DNA of 11,892 nucleotides from JBGPYB01 sp041493035 (GTDB lineage Bacteria; Acidobacteriota; Vicinamibacteria; Fen-336). Below the pieces are notes generated by a model. It worked only from the letters and a program-made list of their open reading frames with translations. It searched no databases and was not told where the DNA came from. Position 1 is the stretch's first letter; each line of letters opens with the position of its first letter. The stretch spans positions 1 to 11,892 of the forward strand of contig JBGPYB010000143.1 in NCBI GenBank assembly GCA_041493035.1, read 5' to 3'. Below, piece by piece: positions 7,918 to 11,892 of the stretch. The position numbers and the translations under genes were made by a program.

Positions 7918-9691
7918 CGACCCTCTCTTCCAGATCTTCGGCTTCCCCCGCCTTTGGCACGGTGGGAAGCGTGAGGCTGAAGGTGGTGCCACGACTTGGC
8001 TCGCTCTCGGCCTCCACGACACCTCCGTGAGCTTCCACCACCCGCTTGACGAGGCTCAGGCCGAGACCGAAGCCACGCTCTTCACCCTCGTGGGCGGCGC
8101 GGCCTCGATAGAACGGCTCGAAGATCCGTGACAATTCCGCCGCGGGTATCCCCCCTCCGCGGTCCTCGACGGAGATCCGAACCGCCGGCCGCCCCTTCAG
8201 GATCGCAAGTGTGGCGCTCAAGCCGAGCCATTGCCCGTCGGCGCCGTACTTCATGGCGTTCTCGACGAGGTTCAGGAGGACGTTCCGGAGGGCGGCCGCG
8301 TCTCCGCGCACATCCGGAAGCCCTGGGGCCACGGTCTGCTCGATGTGGAAGCCCCTCTCCCCGGCCCGGGTCGCGGCGGCGGCTCGCGCCTCCCCGAGCA
8401 GGTCCTGGACCGACACCGGCTGGAAGCGGTAGATCCGCCGCCCCGAGTACGTTCCGGCGAACTCCAGAACTCGCTCCACCATCTCGGCGAGGCGACGCCC
8501 TTCGTCTCTCACCGTCGCCCCGTAGCGTCGCACCTGCTGTGGCGCCGCGACGATGCCGTCGGCCAGGTTCTCGCCGGCCGCGCAGATGACGGCCACGGGG
8601 GTCCTGAGCTCGTGGGATACCCCGGCCACGAATTCCATCTGGCGCGCGGCAAGACGCCGAGCCCGGAGAGTCGCGGCCACGATCAGGGCCATGCTGGCTG
8701 CGAGCAACACGAGGATGCCGAAACTCAAGGCCAGATTGCGGCGGCGCGCCGCTGCCACGATGTCCTCGAGGGAGCCCACACGATGCGTCGCGGTGAGCCG
8801 CCACCGTCCCGCATCAGCGCCCCGTCCCCCGCCAAATCTCTCCCCCGCCGGACCGGGGCGACGCAGCGGAGCCGCCCAGGCCAGGTCCTCCTCCGACATC
8901 TCGTCGAAGCGCAACTCGAGAAGGCCTGCGGACACGTCTTCGGCGCGAGACACCGCGGCCGGATCGGAGGCGTAGACGACGCGAGCGGGCTCGTTGCGGT
9001 GGACGACGGTCAGGTTGTAGTCGAGGCCGCCTTCGCCACCGAAGTGCCGGCTGGCGAGGGATGGGAGAAGCTGCTCGCGGATGAAGTCAGCGTCGAGGAC
9101 GATGACGCTGATCCCCGCAAGATGGAAGGTCCCAAAACCTCCCTGCGCTCCCTCCGCGACGCGTGGGCTGAGGCTGGGCGCGGGTGCCATGAGAGCGGGC
9201 ACATCGTCAACGATCAGGCCACGCGGCCCCTCGGGGCGCCCCTGGAACAACGTCTCGATCCGCCGGCGGACGGGATCGAGACCGGTCGGCCAGGACGTGG
9301 CTTCAAAACGTCCCTCCCCGGGATCGAAACGCGAGACACGGACATCTCCGGCCGGGCTCAGTTCCACAAGGAGGATGTCCCGTACGAGCCTCGGGTGTTC
9401 CGCTCGCTGCGCCCAGGTCGCATGGCGAGAGGCGTAACGGCCGAAGTCCCGGGTCTTCAGAGTCTCGGGGTCGACCTGAAGCCACAAAAAGGCACGGGTG
9501 ACCTCGCGGTCGAAGTCGCGAGCCACGCGTTCGGCCCGGCTCCGGGCATTCGCGCTGAGGCGCGCCTTCTCGGCCTCACCCACCTCGCCGGTCCAGCGGT
9601 ACTGGAGCGTCGCGAGCAGGCCCAGGAGAACGAGAAGCAACCCCACTCCCGCGGGGAGCGCCGAACGCTCACTCATACGGCGCCAATTCAT
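7892..9691 (-). CDS. Membrane sensor histidine kinase with large periplasmic domain, no HAMP
   Basis: This 599-residue kinase should autophosphorylate and pass phosphate to the overlapping regulator. TM1 is at about 13-29 and TM2 at about 320-342, leaving some 290 residues outside the membrane. That sensor region contains RDILLVELSPAGDVRVSRFDP (about 104-124); I do not recognise its fold. Only about 12 residues separate TM2 from the HisKA block, so no HAMP domain fits. The H-box is FVAGVSHELRTPVAV with His360. The ATPase domain has the N-box NLVENAMKYG (474-483), the G1 box VEDRGGGIP from 508, the F-box IFEPFYRG (523-530) and the G2 box GFGLGLSLVKR (540-550). The ATG at 9691 is the first available and a second Met lies 15 bp in; neither has a strong Shine-Dalgarno, so the exact start is uncertain. 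It is the first gene of the operon. Confidence 0.95.
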   Translation of the reverse strand: MNWRRMSERSALPAGVGLLLVLLGLLATLQYRWTGEVGEAEKARLSANARSRAERVARDFDREVTRAFLWLQVDPETLKTRDFGRYASRHATWAQRAEHPRLVRDILLVELSPAGDVRVSRFDPGEGRFEATSWPTGLDPVRRRIETLFQGRPEGPRGLIVDDVPALMAPAPSLSPRVAEGAQGGFGTFHLAGISVIVLDADFIREQLLPSLASRHFGGEGGLDYNLTVVHRNEPARVVYASDPAAVSRAEDVSAGLLELRFDEMSEEDLAWAAPLRRPGPAGERFGGGRGADAGRWRLTATHRVGSLEDIVAAARRRNLALSFGILVLLAASMALIVAATLRARRLAARQMEFVAGVSHELRTPVAVICAAGENLADGIVAAPQQVRRYGATVRDEGRRLAEMVERVLEFAGTYSGRRIYRFQPVSVQDLLGEARAAAATRAGERGFHIEQTVAPGLPDVRGDAAALRNVLLNLVENAMKYGADGQWLGLSATLAILKGRPAVRISVEDRGGGIPAAELSRIFEPFYRGRAAHEGEERGFGLGLSLVKRVVEAHGGVVEAESEPSRGTTFSLTLPTVPKAGEAEDLEERVDGIAHSAR

Positions 9692-9714
9692 CTCGCGTCG
9701 AGCTTAGCATCGGA

Positions 9715-9736
9715 GATCGCGGCCCCAGCCGCGATC
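9715..9736 (-). repeat. Perfect 9-bp inverted repeat in the kinase leader
   Basis: GATCGCGGC (9715-9723) and GCCGCGATC (9728-9736) pair perfectly across a 4-nt spacer. If the -10-like TAAAAA at 9744-9749 is used, minus-strand transcription would begin near 9737, placing this hairpin at the extreme 5' end of the kinase mRNA, about 23 nt before the ATG. It might protect the mRNA or hinder ribosome access; alternatively it is a dyad operator. The sequence is certain, the role is inference. Confidence 0.6.
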
Positions 9737-9775
9737 GGATCACTTTTTACAGCCTTAACATCTCGCCGGTCCTCA

Positions 9776-9790
9776 TTCACGCTTCTTCAC
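9776..9790 (-). promoter_or_regulatory. Candidate response-regulator direct repeat (GTGAA-N5-GTGAA)
   Basis: On the minus strand GTGAA occurs twice with a 10-bp period (plus-strand TTCAC at 9776-9780 and 9786-9790). The pair ends 2 bp upstream of the weak -35 of the proposed kinase promoter. OmpR/PhoB regulators bind tandem half-sites with this period and often replace a poor -35, so autoregulation by the regulator at 7231-7917 is plausible. Two 5-bp repeats are weak evidence by themselves. Confidence 0.3.
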
Positions 9791-9992
9791 AATTTCTTTT
9801 CCCACCCTTAATCACCGCGGGGCGTCGTCCTGGCAAGATCGTCTGCAAGGTCGCGCCGGGCGGGATCAAACACCTTCCCCAGGCTGCTCGCAGCGATACT
9901 CGCTGTCGGCCTCCTGCCCGGCGCGGCCTTGACAACGGGCGCTGTTCAGGGCGGGAACATCGGGTAACTTGGGAGTTCGAGCGGAGGTGTTC

Positions 9993-10739
9993 GTGAAGAC
10001 ATGGCTGGTTGGTCTTGGGATCGTGGCATTCGGCGGGCTCCTGGCCGGCGCAGGGGCCTCCGCTGCACAGGAACAGGCGTCTCCGGCGCCGGCGGCGCCG
10101 GTGGAGAAACCAAATCTCACGGGGCGGTGGAAATTCAACCCCGAAAAGAGCGACGACGCCAGGGCGAAGATGCGTGAGGCCATGGCGGGGCGGCACCACG
10201 GGTCGGGCGGCGACGGCAGCGGCACGGGGGGCCAAGGGGGTGGCTCAGGCGGCGGCTACGGTGGTGGCGGGGGCCACTCCGGAGGCGGCCACATGGGCGG
10301 GGGCGGCATGGGTGGCGGCCACATGGGCGGCGGCATGGGCGGTCACCGGCCGAGCGGAACGAGCGGAGCCGAGCCCTCAGACGAAAAGAGGGCGCTGGCC
10401 CGCGCAGCCATGGACGACGTCCTGAACCCCGGCGACGTCCTCACGGTCACTCAGAAGGACCCTGCGGTGACGATGACGGCCGATGACGGACGGGTTCACC
10501 AACTCTACGCCGACGGACGCAAGGTGAAGGGGAAGGACGGCGCTCCGGAGCAGACCACGAAGTGGGAGGGAGCCAAGCTCGTCGTCGAGTCGAAGATCGA
10601 TGGAGGGCCGACGATCCGCGAGAGCTATTCCCTCGATGCCGACGGCAAGGCGCTCCAGGTCATCGCCCGGATCCTGATGCCGATGTCGGACACGCCAGTG
10701 ATCGTTCACCACCAATACGACGCGGCGCCTCCGGAGTGA
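9993..10739 (+). CDS. Secreted Gly/His/Met-rich protein of unknown function
   Basis: The GTG at 9993 is preferred because GGAGG (9983-9987) lies 5 nt upstream and the product then begins MKTWLVGLGIVAFGG, a good signal peptide with cleavage near 24-25 (ASAA before Gln26). Earlier in-frame TTG and GTG codons lie upstream of or within that Shine-Dalgarno. The 248-residue protein has a short conserved-looking segment NLTGRWKFNPEKSDD (41-55) and a low-complexity stretch about 70-118 made of Gly with His-Met pairs (GGHMGGG). A C-terminal half (about 145-245) follows with LTVTQKDPAVTMTADDGR, LYADGRKVKG, WEGAKLVVESK and IRESYSLDADGKAL, which reads as regularly spaced beta strands. I associate this layout with uncharacterised secreted acidobacterial proteins. 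The function is unknown; the His/Met-rich centre could bind metal, but that is inference. It is divergent from the kinase operon and may belong to its regulon. Confidence 0.85.
   Translation: MKTWLVGLGIVAFGGLLAGAGASAAQEQASPAPAAPVEKPNLTGRWKFNPEKSDDARAKMREAMAGRHHGSGGDGSGTGGQGGGSGGGYGGGGGHSGGGHMGGGGMGGGHMGGGMGGHRPSGTSGAEPSDEKRALARAAMDDVLNPGDVLTVTQKDPAVTMTADDGRVHQLYADGRKVKGKDGAPEQTTKWEGAKLVVESKIDGGPTIRESYSLDADGKALQVIARILMPMSDTPVIVHHQYDAAPPE
10284..10343 (+). repeat. Imperfect 30-bp tandem repeat encoding GGHMGGG units
   Basis: The 17-bp block GGCGGCCACATGGGCGG occurs at 10284-10300 and again at 10314-10330, a 30-bp period. The units encode GGHMGGGGMG and GGHMGGGMGG inside the secreted protein. 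Because 30 is a multiple of three, copy-number change would keep the frame, so length variation between strains is expected. Confidence 0.8.
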
Positions 10740-10760
10740 CACCCGGCCGCCGGTGCGGGC

Positions 10761-10954
10761 TCAGTGGCGTCCGCGCCGGCCGGCCATGTCGCCCGCCACG
10801 GCGAGAACGAGGATGACGCCCTTGATGATCGGCTGCCAGAACGCCTCGGTGTTCATCAGGCTCATGCCGTTGTCGAGGGAGAGACCGATGGTGATCTTCT
10901 TCTCACCGCTGGCGGCCGCGTCGAAACGAGGGCAGCGACGAAGCGGAAAGGCAT
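10761..10954 (-). pseudogene. Remnant of a sugar ABC transporter operon (permease tail joined to binding-protein start)
   Basis: The minus strand ends in SLDNGMSLMN.EAFWQPIIKGVILVLAV..D and a stop at 10761-10763. This is the characteristic last helix region of XylH/RbsC-type sugar permeases, but only about 45 residues of it exist. Just before it the frame reads FDAAASGEKKITIGLSLDN, too charged for the preceding permease helix. It resembles instead the mature N-terminus of a xylose-type periplasmic binding protein (XylF begins KEVKIGMAIDD). Further upstream, ATG at 10954 with GAGG nearby starts MPFRFVAALV, like the beginning of a signal peptide, but in a different frame from the tail. The tail frame has no ATG of its own. 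I infer a deletion that removed most of a binding protein-ATPase-permease operon, joining its two ends near the shared SLDN, plus a frameshift. The permease identity is strong; the binding-protein part is less certain. Confidence 0.7.
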
Positions 10955-10993
10955 GAATCGCTACCTCACTCAGGTTCCTGGATAACGGCGGCG

Positions 10994-11022
10994 AGAGTAG
11001 CGTTTCGGAATGAAGCCGTCAA
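10994..11022 (-). promoter_or_regulatory. Sigma70-like promoter of the decayed sugar-transporter operon
   Basis: On the minus strand TTGACG (plus 11017-11022) and TACTCT (plus 10994-10999) are separated by exactly 17 bp. The -35 matches five of six consensus bases; the -10 keeps the T, A and final T. It lies 40 bp upstream of the remnant ATG at 10954, as expected for the promoter of the lost operon. Confidence 0.5.
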
Positions 11023-11031
11023 TTCCCCGCG

Positions 11032-11040
11032 TGGTATCCT
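11032..11040 (+). promoter_or_regulatory. Possible extended -10 element for the PIG-L gene
   Basis: TGGTATCCT fits the extended -10 pattern TGnTATnnT, and no -35 is evident. Transcription would start near 11047, only about 6 nt before the ATG at 11053. That agrees with the lack of a Shine-Dalgarno there and suggests a nearly leaderless mRNA. Confidence 0.3.
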
Positions 11041-11052
11041 CCGGCCGACCGA

Positions 11053-11805
11053 ATGAAGAGGCGAAGCGCCTTGCGAGGAGCCGGGATCGGCGCTTTGGCG
11101 GCGGCTGCCGGCCTATCGGTGGGCGAGGCCGCCGGGTCGAGGCTGAAGCTGCTGGTTGCAGGCGGCCATCCCGACGATCCCGAAAGCATCGCCGGCGGAA
11201 CGATGGCGCTCTTCGCGGACGAGGGGCACGAGGTCGTGGCCCTCTACCTCACACGAGGCGAAGCCGGTATTGCGGGAAAGACTCACGCCGAGGCCGCAGC
11301 GATCCGCACGGCTGAGGTCCAGGCGGCCTGCGCGATCCTGAAGGCGCGGCCGCGATTCGCCGGGCAAGTCGACGGCGCCAGCGAAGTCTCGGCCGCCCGC
11401 TATCGGGAGCTGCGCGCCATCCTCGACGACGAGCGGCCCGACCTGGTCATCACCCACTGGCCCGTCGACACCCACCGTGACCATCGCGCGACGTCGTTGC
11501 TGGTCTACGACGCATGGCTCGCTTCGAGGAAGTCGTTCGGCCTCTACTACACGGAAGCCATGACGGGAGCGCAGACCCAGGGCTTCGCACCGTCCCACTA
11601 CGTCGACATCACCGCCGTCGAGCCCAGGAAGCGCAAGGCCTGCCTCGCCCACGCCAGCCAGGATCCGGCGGAGTTCTACGGCCATCACGAAAAGATGCAC
11701 GGGTTCCGGGGACTCGAGGCCGGCTGCGCCGCGGCCGAGGCCTTCTTCCGCCATCCCCAAGATCTGACGCCAACGCTTCTCCCCGGCGGGCGACCGCGCT
11801 CCTGA
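11053..11805 (+). CDS. PIG-L family zinc deacetylase with Tat-like leader
   Basis: The 250-residue protein belongs to the PIG-L/LmbE family, whose members remove N-acetyl groups from amino sugars such as GlcNAc conjugates (MshB, BshB, PIG-L). The metal motif is GGHPDDPE (37-44), giving His39 and Asp42 as zinc ligands and Asp41 as likely general base. The second block THWPVDTHRDHRAT (134-147) supplies His144. The N-terminus MKRRSALRGAGIGALAAAAG has twin arginines followed by a hydrophobic run, so Tat export is likely and the enzyme may act in the periplasm. The length is near that of small family members. The ATG is the only upstream start that keeps the leader; it has no Shine-Dalgarno. It is divergent from the sugar-transporter remnant. 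The substrate is not deducible. Confidence 0.93.
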   Translation: MKRRSALRGAGIGALAAAAGLSVGEAAGSRLKLLVAGGHPDDPESIAGGTMALFADEGHEVVALYLTRGEAGIAGKTHAEAAAIRTAEVQAACAILKARPRFAGQVDGASEVSAARYRELRAILDDERPDLVITHWPVDTHRDHRATSLLVYDAWLASRKSFGLYYTEAMTGAQTQGFAPSHYVDITAVEPRKRKACLAHASQDPAEFYGHHEKMHGFRGLEAGCAAAEAFFRHPQDLTPTLLPGGRPRS

Positions 11806-11811
11806 AACGGC

Positions 11812-11892
11812 TCAGGCCACCGTCAACCGTCTGCGCGCTTCGCCCAGGATCTCGCGGGTCCGCGTGGCGCCGCTGCGTGTGACGCCGAGAGC
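11812..11892 (-). CDS. C-terminal end of an unidentified gene, cut by window edge
   Basis: On the minus strand the last 26 codons before a TGA at 11812-11814 read ALGVTRSG...EILGEARRRLTVA, with GC-rich third positions and no stop. The arrangement would converge with the PIG-L gene, 6 bp apart. The segment looks helical and Arg-rich. It is too short to name, and coding status is probable rather than shown. Confidence 0.4.
   Translation of the reverse strand, partial: ALGVTRSGATRTREILGEARRRLTVA

Larger units (their letters stand above)
9692..9992. promoter_or_regulatory. Divergent regulatory region between kinase operon and secreted-protein gene
   Basis: No gene is visible in these 301 bp. 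The part nearer the kinase (about 9738-9815) is noticeably more AT-rich than its surroundings, as expected for promoter DNA. On the minus strand a TAAAAA (plus-strand 9744-9749) could be a -10, with a poor -35 (AGGACC, 9768-9773) at 18-bp spacing. Such a promoter would need an activator. On the plus strand a perfect TTGACA lies at 9929-9934, but no good -10 follows at 16-18 bp, so the start of the secreted-protein transcript is unresolved. Confidence 0.45.

Noticed and set aside
9715..9750. Intrinsic terminator on the plus strand (hairpin then TTTTT)
   Set aside because: The T-run starts about 7 nt after the stem and no plus-strand gene ends upstream. A role in the minus-strand kinase leader fits better.
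8231..9811. Plus-strand frame of 526 codons opposite the sensor kinase
   Set aside because: It is the antisense shadow of the kinase gene, whose H, N, G1, F and G2 boxes are all present on the minus strand.
10200..10345. Gly-rich repetitive stretch as a CRISPR or non-coding repeat array
   Set aside because: The repeats are codon-phased, imperfect and internal to an intact gene with a signal peptide and good Shine-Dalgarno. There are no spacer-like unique segments.
10753..10956. Short plus-strand frame of 67 codons after the secreted-protein gene
   Set aside because: It is antisense of the permease remnant. The minus-strand reading gives recognisable sugar-permease sequence, the plus reading does not.

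Overview
The window is a high-GC bacterial chromosome segment with several short accessory units and no rRNA, tRNA, CRISPR array or recognisable transposase. An Acidobacteriota-like soil bacterium is my best guess, as inference only. It rests on an orphan, internally duplicated MacB/FtsX-type permease of the kind common in that phylum, a secreted 'NLTGRWKFNPEKS' protein of a type I associate with it, and the mix of carbohydrate-active and PIG-L genes.

Layout: (1) 1-4369 is a divergent carbohydrate pair. A minus-strand, signal-peptide-bearing right-handed parallel beta-helix protein runs off the left edge, and a plus-strand glycoside hydrolase family 3 enzyme without a signal peptide faces it across a 122-bp intergenic region. 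(2) 4370-4739 has no recognisable gene, though part of it looks like decayed coding sequence. (3) 4740-7178 encodes an 812-residue ABC permease with two MacB-periplasmic/FtsX units and no ATPase gene beside it. (4) 7231-9691 is a minus-strand two-component operon, sensor kinase first and OmpR/PhoB-type regulator second, overlapping by 26 bp. Its leader carries a perfect 9-bp hairpin and, further upstream, a 10-bp-period direct repeat that could be the regulator's own site. (5) 9993-10739, divergent from the kinase, encodes a secreted protein with a Gly/His/Met-rich centre. (6) 10761-10954 is a minus-strand pseudogene: the tail of a xylose/ribose-type sugar ABC permease, apparently joined to the beginning of a sugar-binding-protein gene whose start region, SD and promoter-like sequence are still visible. 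(7) 11053-11805 encodes a PIG-L zinc deacetylase with a Tat-like leader. (8) The last 81 bp appear to be the end of a convergent minus-strand gene.

How the genes fit together: the beta-helix protein and GH3 enzyme may act in sequence on a plant or microbial polysaccharide, the former outside the cytoplasm and the latter inside on oligosaccharides. The kinase/regulator pair may control itself and possibly the divergent secreted protein. The sugar-transporter remnant suggests this lineage once had a xylose-type importer here and lost nearly all of it by deletion. I see no complete, clearly undescribed multi-gene system. The most unusual items are the transporter-operon scar and the architecture upstream of the kinase.
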